The position numbers and the translations under genes are program-made. A stretch of 64,000 nt of DNA from Bacteroidetes bacterium 43-93 (lineage in GTDB: Bacteria; Bacteroidota; Bacteroidia; Chitinophagales; Chitinophagaceae), in the NCBI GenBank assembly GCA_001897855.1, contig MKUO01000001.1:124001-188000 (forward strand). Reading direction: 5' to 3'. The notes beneath the pieces are model-generated. The model did no database searches. It was not told the origin of the DNA and saw only the letters and a list, made by a program, of their open reading frames with translations. This document shows positions 1 through 7,640 of the stretch, one piece after another (the stretch's first letter is position 1; each line of letters begins with the position of its first letter).

Positions 1-1
1 A

Positions 2-256
2 ATTGCCAATGGTGCAACAATTGTCGATGTACGTACCGCTCGCGAGTATGCATCCGGGCATATCAAAGGTTCGGTAAACATCCCCCTGGATGCATTGAGC
101 TCACAACTGAAAAAGATCAAGAAAGATAAACCTGTCATCACTTGTTGTGCCTCGGGAATGCGTAGCAGCTCTGCAAGAGCAATCCTGAAATCGAATGGTT
201 TTACAGATGTACATAATGCAGGAAGTTGGTTCAGCCTGAAAAAATACGAAAGATGA
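2..256 (+). CDS. Rhodanese-like sulfurtransferase domain protein (5' partial)
   Basis: The gene enters from the left edge and is open in frame from base 2, so only the C-terminal 84 residues are visible. They hold the second half of a rhodanese fold: the IVDVRTAREYASGHIKGSVN segment, then the active-site loop CCASGMRSS, whose second cysteine should carry the persulfide. The stop overlaps the next start (ATGA at 253-256), so translation is probably coupled. The family moves sulfane sulfur to thiols or cyanide. With thioredoxin, OsmC and a second rhodanese downstream it reads as the first visible member of a sulfur/thiol-handling operon. Whether the missing N-terminus carries another domain cannot be seen. 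Confidence 0.85.
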   Translation: MANGATIVDVRTAREYASGHIKGSVNIPLDALSSQLKKIKKDKPVITCCASGMRSSSARAILKSNGFTDVHNAGSWFSLKKYER

Positions 257-504
257 GTGTTTGGAAACAAAGGCTGTTAACTAACTGGCACGTAATGCGG
301 GTCATCAGGCTGGGCATCAGTATTTGGATGGTAGCTACTTTCTTTATTCAGAAAGATATGTTTGCCGGGTTGTTTGGTGCATTTTTTATGTACCAGGCAA
401 TCACAGATACTGGTTGCTGTGGTGTGGGAGGGTGTTATACACCACCGCCCACACGAAAAGCTGGTAATAACGTAGAAGAAATAGAATACGAAGAACTTAA
501 ATAG
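253..504 (+). CDS. DUF2892-type (YgaP-like) small membrane protein
   Basis: An 83-residue protein. The ATG at 253 overlapping the upstream stop is preferred to an in-frame start 27 bases earlier, which would lie inside the rhodanese gene. After a basic start (MSVWKQRLL) come two hydrophobic stretches, around residues 14-28 and 32-45, then a cysteine cluster [10 protein letters not shown] and a polar acidic tail. This matches the DUF2892 membrane hairpin that in YgaP-like proteins is fused to a rhodanese. Here the two parts are separate but translationally coupled genes. A role beside the membrane in sulfur relay is inferred from context; the biochemical role of the domain is not known. Confidence 0.75.
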   Translation: MSVWKQRLLTNWHVMRVIRLGISIWMVATFFIQKDMFAGLFGAFFMYQAITDTGCCGVGGCYTPPPTRKAGNNVEEIEYEELK

Positions 505-511
505 AACAAAC

Positions 512-841
512 ATGCAACCAAAAACCTTTTCAGAAATCATAAAAGACAACAAGCCTGTCCTTGTGGATTTTTCTGCGGAATGGTGTGGCCCTTGTAAAAT
601 GATGGCGCCTATCCTGGAAGAATTGAAAAAAGAGATAGGAGATGACGCAACGATCATTAAAATAGATGTAGATAAAAATCCGCTCGCGGCCAGTGCTTAT
701 CACATATCCGGTGTGCCTACTTTGATCCTTTTTAAAGAAGGAAATATATTGTGGCGTCAATCGGGTGTAGTACCCGCAGGCCATCTTAAAAAAATTATCG
801 AACAGCATACAAATAAAGATCAAAATGAGTATCACGCATAA
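512..841 (+). CDS. Thioredoxin
   Basis: A 109-residue single-domain cytoplasmic thioredoxin with no signal peptide. The active site is WCGPC at residues 24-28, preceded by VLVDFSAE, and the cis-proline loop is SGVPTLILF. Length and motifs are normal for the family. It reduces protein disulfides and can also remove persulfides from rhodaneses or peroxiredoxins. It lies 7 bp after the DUF2892 gene and its last 17 bases overlap the OsmC gene in another frame, so it is firmly inside the operon. Its partners here are probably the neighbouring OsmC protein and rhodaneses rather than ribonucleotide reductase, but that is inference. Confidence 0.95.
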   Translation: MQPKTFSEIIKDNKPVLVDFSAEWCGPCKMMAPILEELKKEIGDDATIIKIDVDKNPLAASAYHISGVPTLILFKEGNILWRQSGVVPAGHLKKIIEQHTNKDQNEYHA

Positions 842-1280
842 TTACGAGGTATCAGTTAAATGGCTGAACGACAGGAAAGGAGTTCTGGCATCTAAAGAAT
901 TAAATGATGAAATAGAGGTAGCAACCCCGCCACAGTTTCCTAATGGCATGGAAGGTATCTGGTCGCCGGAACATTTGTTCACAGCCGCGGTAAACAGTTG
1001 CCTGATGACGACTTTTCTTGCTATTGCAGAGAACTCGCGACTCAACTATCAGCAATTTGAATCGAATGCTTCGGGCAAGCTGGAGATGGTAGATGGTAAG
1101 TATGTAATGAGTGAGGTAACCCTGAAGCCTGTTGTAACTATTGAAAATGAAGAAGAGCGTGCAAGAGCAGAACGTGTTTTGCAAAAGTCAGAGCAGAACT
1201 GTTTGATCTCAAATTCTATAACTTCGAAGATCATTTTCGAACCAACGGTTAACGTACTCGCTAAATCTGAAGTAATATGA
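825..1280 (+). CDS. OsmC/Ohr family peroxiredoxin-like protein
   Basis: A 151-residue OsmC-family protein. The two family cysteines are present: C59 in [13 protein letters not shown] and C125 in [11 protein letters not shown]. These normally form the peroxidatic and resolving pair that reduces organic hydroperoxides, and in some members polysulfides. The start at 825 lies inside the thioredoxin gene (17 bp overlap) and the stop overlaps the next start (ATGA at 1277), so three genes are tightly coupled. Thioredoxin next door is a plausible reductant. The rhodaneses on both sides suggest that sulfane sulfur species may be a substrate, which the sequence alone does not prove. Confidence 0.88.
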   Translation: MSITHNYEVSVKWLNDRKGVLASKELNDEIEVATPPQFPNGMEGIWSPEHLFTAAVNSCLMTTFLAIAENSRLNYQQFESNASGKLEMVDGKYVMSEVTLKPVVTIENEEERARAERVLQKSEQNCLISNSITSKIIFEPTVNVLAKSEVI

Positions 1281-2020
1281 GATTAAAATCGCTCACCCTA
1301 TTGGTATCTCTTGGCTTTTTTATTGCATCATGCCAGCAGGCAACGACCTCTGATGCCCAGGAAAGTTCCGGCAATAAAATAGCCCGAACTATCCCTGTTG
1401 AAGAATATGAGCAAAAACTTGGAACGTCTCCTAATGCCCAACTTATAGATGTTCGTACTCCGCAAGAGTATGCAGAGGGACATCTAAAGGATGCGGTTAA
1501 CATGGATATCAATAAAACCGACTTTGATGAAATGATCGGCAAGTTGAACAAAGACAAGCCGGTATTTGTTTATTGCCTTGCAGGTAGCCGCAGTGCGCAG
1601 GCTGTGGATATTATGAAGGGTATGGGCTTTAAGGAAGTTTATAACCTTGCAGGCGGTATTATGAAGTGGGAGCGTGCAGGGAAACCAGTTGTTGCCGGTG
1701 AAGGCACTACCCGCCCTAAGGGAATGACCGTTGCAGAGTTTAATGAACTGATCAATAAACGAAACTATGTGTTGGTAGATTATAACGCACCATGGTGTGT
1801 GCCTTGTAAGAAAATGCTACCCTATATTGAAAGACTTGCAGAGAAGGATAAAGACAGGTTGATATTAGTAAGAATAGACGCTGACGATAATAAGGATCTG
1901 CTGGCAGAACGTAATATTCAGAATATTCCTTACCTGGAATTGTACCTCGATGGTAAATTGGTATGGAAGCATGAAGGATATATAGAAGAAGCCGATCTGC
2001 TAAAGGAGACTAAACTGTAA
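1277..2020 (+). CDS. Exported rhodanese-thioredoxin fusion lipoprotein
   Basis: A 247-residue two-domain protein. Residues 1-19 are a lipoprotein signal with the cysteine of IASC at position 19, so it is probably membrane-anchored in the periplasm. Residues about 35-140 are a rhodanese domain with active-site loop YCLAGSRSAQ (C100). Residues about 148-245 are a thioredoxin domain with WCVPC at 173-177 instead of WCGPC. The fusion would join persulfide formation and disulfide chemistry in one exported enzyme. It is the last gene of the five-gene cassette, overlapping OsmC by 4 bp and followed by a clear terminator. Confidence 0.88.
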   Translation: MRLKSLTLLVSLGFFIASCQQATTSDAQESSGNKIARTIPVEEYEQKLGTSPNAQLIDVRTPQEYAEGHLKDAVNMDINKTDFDEMIGKLNKDKPVFVYCLAGSRSAQAVDIMKGMGFKEVYNLAGGIMKWERAGKPVVAGEGTTRPKGMTVAEFNELINKRNYVLVDYNAPWCVPCKKMLPYIERLAEKDKDRLILVRIDADDNKDLLAERNIQNIPYLELYLDGKLVWKHEGYIEEADLLKETKL

Positions 2021-2042
2021 TTGACAAACAAAGCAAACACAG

Positions 2043-2065
2043 GCCCCTTATTTAAGGGGCTTTTT
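2043..2065 (+). terminator. Rho-independent terminator of the rhodanese/thioredoxin operon
   Basis: A perfect 8-bp stem (GCCCCTTA / TAAGGGGC) with a 2-base loop is followed by five T residues, 22 bp after the stop of the rhodanese-thioredoxin gene. Confidence 0.85.
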
Positions 2066-2140
2066 CAGTTTTTGCATTATAGTTTAAACATAGCATATTT
2101 CGGATTTTTTCGCTGGGGTTCCATAGTGACATTTGTATCC

Positions 2141-2148
2141 TAAATTTG
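2141..2148 (+). promoter_or_regulatory. TAnnTTTG promoter box of the ada-like remnant
   Basis: TAAATTTG matches the Bacteroidota -7 consensus and ends 6 bases before the ATG at 2155. No good TTTG -33 box was seen at the usual distance. It is probably the surviving promoter of the truncated ada-like gene and may still be active. Confidence 0.45.
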
Positions 2149-2154
2149 AATGTG

Positions 2155-2235
2155 ATGGAAACACAAGCCAATCTCAACTATGACAGGATAGCGGAAGCGA
2201 TCGAATACATAAGGATGCACTTCAAGGAACAACCC
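2155..2235 (+). pseudogene. N-terminal remnant of an Ada/AraC-type methylated-DNA methyltransferase
   Basis: Only the first 27 codons are recognisable (METQANLNYDRIAEAIEYIR then MHFKEQP). This is the characteristic start of the Bacteroidota AraC-HTH plus methylated-DNA-protein-cysteine methyltransferase proteins, which normally continue directly into the helix-turn-helix and run for roughly 280 residues. Here homology stops at 2235 and the frame runs 16 unrelated codons into the back of the DUF72 gene, ending at TGA 2284-2286. Neither the AraC domain nor the PCHR methyl-acceptor motif is present, so the fragment cannot repair alkylated DNA. The break coincides with the end of the opposing DUF72 gene, which points to one deletion. 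Confidence 0.65.
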
Positions 2236-2684
2236 TGTTCATCGTACCAGGTATCATTTCTAAATTCAAAAACATACCGGTATTGATCATCCAGTCGCGA
2301 TAAAAATAGTTCCAAACGTTCAGCATTTAATTTCCAACGCGGTGGTAATTGAAACAAAACAGGACCTGCCTTATCTCCCAATTTGCTCACCCTGTTCAAA
2401 AAACGATTGATGTCGGCCTTTAAAACATTCAGTTTTTTCATGTGGGTGATAAACCTGCTGCCTTTTACAGAGAATATAAAATCTTCCGGCGTAGCAGCCG
2501 CCCAGTTTTTAAAAGTTTTGGCATCGGGTAGATGATAAAATGAATTATTGAGCTCTACAGTATTGAAACTTTGTATGTATAAAGCAAGTTGGTCGGCCTC
2601 TCTCGTACCGTCGGGATAAAAGGTGCCGATCCAATGTTTATAATGCCATCCGGATGTGCCTATATGTAGTTTTCCCTGTTTCAT
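2178..2684 (-). pseudogene. DUF72 (YecE-like) protein, C-terminally truncated
   Basis: The first about 149 residues are a good DUF72 protein: KLHIGTSGWHYKHWIGTFYP near the start, the TVELNNSFYHLP strand, FSVKGSRFITHMKKL and GPVLFQLPP. DUF72 proteins are usually about 240-250 residues, with a TIM-barrel-like fold and unknown function. Homology ends after FEFRNDTWYDEQ at about base 2235. The remaining 19 codons are antisense of the ada-like fragment and stop at 2178. The gene has lost its last third. Its ATG overlaps the stop of the upstream fpg-like gene by one base (TGATG), so the two were an operon. Confidence 0.75.
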
Positions 2685-3460
2685 CAGGTATATAGTTCCT
2701 GTTCTTCTGTATAGTAAGTTTTACGCCCGCCTGCGGTCTTTTGCAAAATCGCACCGCCTGTAGGGCTTTCTTTCTTCTTCGCATTGTGTATCAATAGAAA
2801 GTCCCGAACCTCACCAGATATTATATCTGGCTTTTCTTTTTTGATTTGTTTCTCAGCATTATTAAGTACAGTTTTTATTGATTTTGCCAGCTGTTTAATA
2901 GCAGTTTCCGGTATTTTGTTGCTGATGGAAAAGGGAGATATTTTAGCAGCCCAAAGTATCTCGTCTGCATATGCATTGCCAATGCCCCGTATCACTTTCT
3001 GATCTATCAACACATTTTTGATAATACTTCTTGTGTCAAGCGCATCTTTCAGGTACGCCACGGTTATTTCTTTAGAAAGTGCATCCGGAGCATTTTTAGC
3101 TTCAGGATTTAATGTTGGCGTAGCAGCATTTTGCCAATCTGTAAGTGCCAGGCCGCTGCCATTGTCAAAGAACAAAGCAATGATGGTGTGCTTATTAAGG
3201 TTATTGTCCTGAAACAAATCAAGCCCGCCATGCAGCATAAGGTGTAAGCCCAGAGTATTGCCGTTACTAAAATCTATATGCAATTCCTTCCCTTCACGGT
3301 AGATGCTTTTTACAGCGCTTCCTTCCAATGCTTTTTTTACTTCTGCCTTGGTTACGTTCAGCTTTTTTGCAATGGGTATTTCCACTTTTGTAATGGTTAA
3401 CCCTTTTAACTTCTTTTCGAGATTGGCACTAAATACTTGCAGATCTGGCAGCTCAGGCAT
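2684..3460 (-). CDS. Fpg/Nei-family DNA glycosylase with a zinc-less finger
   Basis: A 258-residue protein starting MPELPD, which gives the catalytic N-terminal proline and glutamate of the Fpg/Nei family; the lysine of EGKELHIDF (K58) fits the conserved beta-hairpin lysine. The H2TH region contains KVIRGIGNAYADEILWAAKISPF. The C-terminal finger keeps its shape (TGGAILQKTAGGRKTYYTEEQ, with the DNA-contacting arginine) but has none of the four zinc cysteines, and the whole protein contains no cysteine. It therefore resembles the zinc-less finger of NEIL1-type enzymes. It should excise oxidised bases by a beta/delta-lyase mechanism. It is translationally coupled to the broken DUF72 gene. Confidence 0.85.
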   Translation of the reverse strand: MPELPDLQVFSANLEKKLKGLTITKVEIPIAKKLNVTKAEVKKALEGSAVKSIYREGKELHIDFSNGNTLGLHLMLHGGLDLFQDNNLNKHTIIALFFDNGSGLALTDWQNAATPTLNPEAKNAPDALSKEITVAYLKDALDTRSIIKNVLIDQKVIRGIGNAYADEILWAAKISPFSISNKIPETAIKQLAKSIKTVLNNAEKQIKKEKPDIISGEVRDFLLIHNAKKKESPTGGAILQKTAGGRKTYYTEEQELYT

Positions 3461-3637
3461 AGCGTTCTATCTTTTTTGGTACGTGATAAATTTCCTGCCA
3501 CTAAGCTAAATTTTTCATTTAATAAAAGTCATGACTAAGGATGGAATTGCCTCCTATGGCACAAGGATATAGAGATGTTTATAAAAGTGAAGAAAGTAAC
3601 GTATTGCAAGGCACAAGGTTATTAATGTCTATATAAA

Positions 3638-3844
3638 ATGAATGTTATGAGAAACCTATCGTTTATTTCGGCCATTATCCTGACGTGCAGTTGCAGAGAT
3701 AATAAATATGCAGGAGACAGGCATAAAGGCGATAAGGATATGCCTTACCAAAGTGAAAATAGTCCTGATAATGCGGCAACCGGGACGAATGCCAATTATG
3801 ATTCTTCCGGGTTGGCTGATTCGCAGAGAAACAACATGCACTAA
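3638..3844 (+). CDS. Small putative lipoprotein
   Basis: A 68-residue reading frame beginning MNVMRNLSFISAIILTCSC; an internal ATG at 3647 is an equally good start. The N-terminus is a short signal with a lipobox-like end (LTCSC), and the rest is polar, rich in Asn, Asp, Ser and Gly with no visible fold. That is typical of small Bacteroidota surface or periplasmic lipoproteins. It is followed 14 bp later by the DUF892 gene, so the two may share a transcript. No family is recognised and a function cannot be given. Confidence 0.5.
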   Translation: MNVMRNLSFISAIILTCSCRDNKYAGDRHKGDKDMPYQSENSPDNAATGTNANYDSSGLADSQRNNMH

Positions 3845-3858
3845 CGGATTATAGTCCG

Positions 3859-4224
3859 GTGAAGGCTGTATCTTTAAATACAAATTTTGATACGGTTGTA
3901 CATCTTGCAGAGACCGACCAGCACAAGGTGGTATTAGAATTGATTTGTAAACAATTAAATATTGATCCCGCAGGAGACCCTAATCCGGGTATGAAGGGCA
4001 TACTGGAAGAAGGGGATATGGTAACGGCCAAAGATGCAACGGATGAAGCCATGGATGCGGCACTGATAGCCGGGGCCCAGAAGATAGAGCACTACGGGAT
4101 ATCAGGCTATGGCTCCGCGGCTTATTACGCGGAAATGTTAGGCTACGACGGTATAGCTCAAAGGCTCCGCCTTACCCTGGCAGAAGAGCAGGATGCCGAC
4201 ACTAAGTTTGAATTTTCTGGCTAA
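3859..4224 (+). CDS. DUF892 (YciE/YciF) ferritin-like protein, N-terminally truncated
   Basis: A 121-residue frame with a GTG start at 3859. Its segments HLAETDQHKVVLELICKQL, ALIAGAQKIEHYGISGYGSA and LTLAEEQDADTKF align with helices 2-4 of the YciE/YciF ferritin-like family (DUF892), which usually has about 165 residues. The first long helix, which begins the four-helix bundle and supplies part of the di-iron site, is missing; the preceding 200 bp belong to a lipoprotein frame and do not contain it in any frame I read. The family is linked to general stress responses. The gene is either a shortened variant or a decayed copy; the weak start codon favours decay. Confidence 0.6.
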   Translation: MKAVSLNTNFDTVVHLAETDQHKVVLELICKQLNIDPAGDPNPGMKGILEEGDMVTAKDATDEAMDAALIAGAQKIEHYGISGYGSAAYYAEMLGYDGIAQRLRLTLAEEQDADTKFEFSG

Positions 4225-4395
4225 AGAGATCATCAATCGCAAAGTTAAGATGGGATAGCAGCAAAATTATATAGAATATTTATCCTGTTAACTGGATGAG
4301 TACATTATTTGCTGACAACAATCATCTATTGTACTTACGGCGCTCAATCTTTATGGTTTCTTTACGCACTTTATTTGCTATGTAAATAGCCGATA

Positions 4396-5229
4396 ATGGT
4401 GGAAGCCTCAAACACAATTGTTGTAACAACAGATTTTTCCGCAAATTCTAAGGCCGGTATCAGATTTGCTGTGCAACTGGCGAAGCAACGTAATGCTGAA
4501 TTGATCATTTTGCACGTATACCAAGTATTGCGAGCTTCCTTTTGGTCAGATACGAAGTATCAAAATTACGTTGACCAATTTAGGGAAATATGGTTACAAG
4601 AACTTACCGGTTTCGTACAGGGTATATTTAGACATTCAAATACAAAACCAGCAAACTATCGTTTAGCAGTGTATCACAGTTTACATATAGTGGATGGGAT
4701 ATTAGCGTTTTCAAAAGAGAATAAAGCAGCATTTATTTGCACCAGTACACGTGGGAGATCAGGAATAGCGAGGGTATTGGGCGGGACGGTAAGCGGTTTA
4801 ATAGCTAAATCTTCAATGCCTCTGTTGTGTGTGCCAAGTACATATCGAACAAAGAAGATAGATCGTATCCTGTACGCGACAGATATGGAGAATATAGAAA
4901 ATGAGCTGAAAAAAGTGATTGAATTTTCAAAATTCCTCAATGCGGAAATAATTGTAGCTCATCTTGCTTTTGATTATGAACATAAGATGGTGCCTATTCG
5001 TAGCATAGAGTATAAGGTACAATATAAATGGGCGAAGCGAGATATAAATCGTTCAATAATTGAGGATCTACAGGTTGTAATAAAGAATGTAAGGCCGGCA
5101 ATTGTGGTTTTCTTTACTAATAGAAAGGATGCATTCATTGAAAAACTGCTGACTCCTAACAATGCCAAAGAATATTTTAATTCAGGAAAAATACCGGTTC
5201 TAAGCATACACAAACTAAGTAAAAAATAA
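4396..5229 (+). CDS. Tandem UspA-type universal stress protein
   Basis: A 277-residue protein with two Usp domains. The first (about 1-152) opens with the IVVTTDFSANSKAGIRFAVQ strand-helix and ends with the ATP-binding signature TRGRSGIARVLGGTVSGLIA followed by MPLLCVPS, close to G-2x-G-9x-G(S/T). The second (about 155-277) repeats the fold (RILYATDMENIENEL) but lacks a clear G-2x-G motif, so it probably does not bind ATP. Two-domain Usp proteins are common in Bacteroidota and are induced by starvation and respiratory stress. It stands alone, with about 170 bp before it and 119 bp after it. Confidence 0.88.
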   Translation: MVEASNTIVVTTDFSANSKAGIRFAVQLAKQRNAELIILHVYQVLRASFWSDTKYQNYVDQFREIWLQELTGFVQGIFRHSNTKPANYRLAVYHSLHIVDGILAFSKENKAAFICTSTRGRSGIARVLGGTVSGLIAKSSMPLLCVPSTYRTKKIDRILYATDMENIENELKKVIEFSKFLNAEIIVAHLAFDYEHKMVPIRSIEYKVQYKWAKRDINRSIIEDLQVVIKNVRPAIVVFFTNRKDAFIEKLLTPNNAKEYFNSGKIPVLSIHKLSKK

Positions 5230-5348
5230 CGAAGTCAACAGCGCTAATTGTTTGCTTCGTGAGAAGTGATCGTAATCAGCACCTTGTTTGATATTGCTCA
5301 TTTTTCAGGAAAGGAAGATATGGTATTTTAGGCATCAATCTTACAAAA

Positions 5349-6407
5349 GTGGATAGTGTTAAAGTTGATAAACTGACCAAGGTTTTAAAATATACCGAGC
5401 TAATATTTTTTACCGCGGTTATTCTATATTTCGGTAAACCACTATTCATTCCTGCTTTTTTCGGGTTGTTCATTGCTATTATTTCTTACCCTGTATGCAA
5501 ATGGTTAGAAGTGCGGGGCTGGCCCAGAAGTGTTTCTATTGGCCTCGTTATCGCAATATTTATTTCCGTGTTCTTTACCCTGATCTGGTTGTTACTGATG
5601 CAGGCAGATGTATTTATCCAGGAAATACCATTAGCTGTAGCAAAATTAAAAAACAACCTTCCTGCCTTACAGGAATGGATGTATCGAAAATTTGGTTTAC
5701 AGGTAAGTGTTCAGGATCAGTGGTTAAATGAGTTGAGTACTAAAACACAATCTGAACTCATGTCTATGCTGCGATCTTCATTATCTGCAACTATCAGCAC
5801 TGTGTTTGGCCTAATACTTATGCCTATTTATGCGGCGTTGCTTCTTTACCATAGGGAAACCCTTGTGGAATATCTTGAATTTGTACTAGGTAAGAGATAC
5901 AATATCGAGTTGCATACTATACTACAGCAAATAACTTACACCTATTTTCATTTTGTACGAGGAACTTTTTTTGTTTATATAATAGTTGGAACGCTTAATA
6001 GTGCCGGTTTGTACCTATTGGGTATAGAGAATGCAATATTATATGGCATGCTGGTTGCGTTTATGACAATTATACCATATGTTGGAATTATAATAAGTAG
6101 TTTATTGCCTATTTCAATTGCATTGATTACAAAAGACTCTATATGGTACTCAGTCGGAATTGTATTGGTGTTTAGCTTTGTTCAGTACCTGGAGGCTAAT
6201 GTTATTTTCCCGCGTGTAGTTGGGGCACAATTAAAGGTAAGCACGCTGGCAATGATGGTCGCGATCATATTAGGGACAATTTTATGGGGGGTAGCCGGGA
6301 TGATCTTATTTATACCATTTGTTGCAATAATGAAAATTATCAGTGACCATATCGATGACTGGAAACCCCTTAATATTTTACTAAGCAGGAGCGAGCCTCA
6401 GAAATAG
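5349..6407 (+). CDS. AI-2E family (PerM/YdiK-like) transporter
   Basis: A 352-residue polytopic inner-membrane protein with a GTG start. Hydrophobic segments occur near residues 12-45, 60-82, 145-165 and in a C-terminal cluster of four (about 205-335), with the soluble loop IPLAVAKLKNNLPALQEW between the second and third. The C-terminal motifs LVAFMTIIPYVGIIISSLLP and FVQYLEANVIFPRVVG are characteristic of the AI-2E/UPF0118 family. Members export autoinducer-2 or act as Na+/H+ antiporters; the substrate cannot be told from sequence. It follows the universal stress gene on the same strand but with a 119-bp gap, so co-transcription is uncertain. Confidence 0.87.
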   Translation: MDSVKVDKLTKVLKYTELIFFTAVILYFGKPLFIPAFFGLFIAIISYPVCKWLEVRGWPRSVSIGLVIAIFISVFFTLIWLLLMQADVFIQEIPLAVAKLKNNLPALQEWMYRKFGLQVSVQDQWLNELSTKTQSELMSMLRSSLSATISTVFGLILMPIYAALLLYHRETLVEYLEFVLGKRYNIELHTILQQITYTYFHFVRGTFFVYIIVGTLNSAGLYLLGIENAILYGMLVAFMTIIPYVGIIISSLLPISIALITKDSIWYSVGIVLVFSFVQYLEANVIFPRVVGAQLKVSTLAMMVAIILGTILWGVAGMILFIPFVAIMKIISDHIDDWKPLNILLSRSEPQK

Positions 6408-6511
6408 AGCAAGTATCGTAATTAATAAAGGAATGAATATAAGATTTCATTGGACTGTTGGTTAGTTTACTAGTCGTAATGTGCAATATGAGATTGGAGA
6501 AGTTATAAATA

Positions 6512-6825
6512 TTAAGCCAATATCGTTACAATACAATTGTGCAGAGAACCATCTATCGAGATTTGACAACTGAGCCGTATGGACGGATCGGTAATTCCAA
6601 ACCTGGATAATGTAGATGATTCGTTTCTGTCTAATCCTATGGTTGGTGGTGCATTGCTGAGCTTTACCTGGCAGGTAGCGCATCGCCCATTCCGCCGCAT
6701 TCCCCAAAGTCGTCAACATATAGTTTATCTTGTATCAGTTCCATTAAGGACCGATACTCGTTTCTATATGTATGGATAATAGATTCCTGTCCATACAGAA
6801 TGATCTTAAGGATGATGCTGTATTG
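6512..6825 (-). pseudogene. Frameshifted [2Fe-2S] ferredoxin
   Basis: This otherwise empty 460-bp gap hides a ferredoxin broken by one missing base. In the frame open from about 6825 the reading is YRNEYRSLMELIQDKL, then DDFGECGGMG. It then goes out of frame at about 6684. The next frame continues RCATCQVKLSN and later FGITDPSIRLSCQI, DGSLHNCIVTILA and a stop at 6512. Joined, they give the adrenodoxin-type ligand pattern C-x5-C-x2-C plus a distal C. No ATG remains upstream of YRNEYR before an in-frame TGA, so the start is also degraded. It is the last member of the Rrf2/cbb3/haemoglobin/Ric operon, 45 bp after ric. Confidence 0.7.
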
Positions 6826-6869
6826 TCAGCACATAGTATTTTCTATCCCGGCGATGGTGTGTTGCCTTT

Positions 6870-7607
6870 TTACTCTCGGGCAAACGATTCTTCGAGCTCA
6901 ATAGATTTTGGAAAAAGGATATTGTTCTCCAGGTGGATGTGCAAGTGCAGATCCTCCTCAAATGCCTTGAGTGTTGCAAAGGTTACACTGTAAGTATTGC
7001 AACCATCTGCAGGCACGTTGTAATCATTGCTCAGTTCCCTGATCTTTCTGAATCTGTCACCTTCGATGTCGTGTTCATGCATCATCGCCCTGATAGGGTT
7101 TTGTACAGTGCCAAACGGCGCCCCGGTGATTTTGCTGCCGCTCTGCTTTGTTTGTACCATTTTATGGATGAAGGGAAACAGCAATAGTTCTTCCTTTTTC
7201 ATGTGCATGGTAAGCTCCCCCGCGCAGGCATCAAAATGCATTTTTATTTCTATAAGTTCCGGATGCTTGTCGCCATGTACCCGTATGATCTTTTCAAGGT
7301 ATGCCTGTATTACCGGTATCTGTGTAGTAACGTAACGATGGTGCTTTTTCTCAATAAAGTCTGCCAATAGATCTAATGGCCATGATTTATAGTCGCTCAC
7401 AGCATCACTGTTGCCTGTGGTTGCATTAACAGTTTCTTGCAGTTGGCTGATCAATTCGTCTGCCGATAAATTTTGCTCACTGCATACCGTAGCGATTGTT
7501 CGATTGCCGTTGCAGCAAAAATCAATATTTGCATTGTTAAATATGCCGGCCGCGCGATAATCTTCCGCAACGATAGCTCCTATTGTGGTTTCTTTTGTGA
7601 TGTTCAT
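6870..7607 (-). CDS. ric: Iron-sulfur cluster repair di-iron protein (Ric/ScdA/YtfE)
   Basis: A 245-residue protein. Residues 1-60 are the DUF542 domain (TIGAIVAEDYRAAGIFNNANIDFCC), including the double cysteine C31-C32. Residues about 80-240 are a hemerythrin-like four-helix bundle with di-iron ligand histidines and glutamates in EKKHHRYV, HFDACAGELTMHMKKEELLLFP, MMHEHDIEG and HLHIHLENNILFP. Ric proteins repair Fe-S clusters damaged by nitric oxide or peroxide and may reduce NO. The gene lies 33 bp after the truncated haemoglobin, in the same operon as an Rrf2 regulator and a cbb3 oxidase, which supports a role in nitrosative or oxygen stress. Confidence 0.93.
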   Translation of the reverse strand: MNITKETTIGAIVAEDYRAAGIFNNANIDFCCNGNRTIATVCSEQNLSADELISQLQETVNATTGNSDAVSDYKSWPLDLLADFIEKKHHRYVTTQIPVIQAYLEKIIRVHGDKHPELIEIKMHFDACAGELTMHMKKEELLLFPFIHKMVQTKQSGSKITGAPFGTVQNPIRAMMHEHDIEGDRFRKIRELSNDYNVPADGCNTYSVTFATLKAFEEDLHLHIHLENNILFPKSIELEESFARE

Positions 7608-7640
7608 GTTTGTTGATTTTAATACCCCCGTTCAGGGTGT

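Noticed and set aside
2236-2286. The 16 codons after the ada-like fragment as part of a real protein
   Set aside because: They are antisense to the DUF72 gene and match nothing; they follow from the deletion.
6462-6779. Intact small genes in the gap before ric (frames on both strands)
   Set aside because: The minus-strand frames are the two parts of one frameshifted ferredoxin and the plus-strand frames are their shadows.
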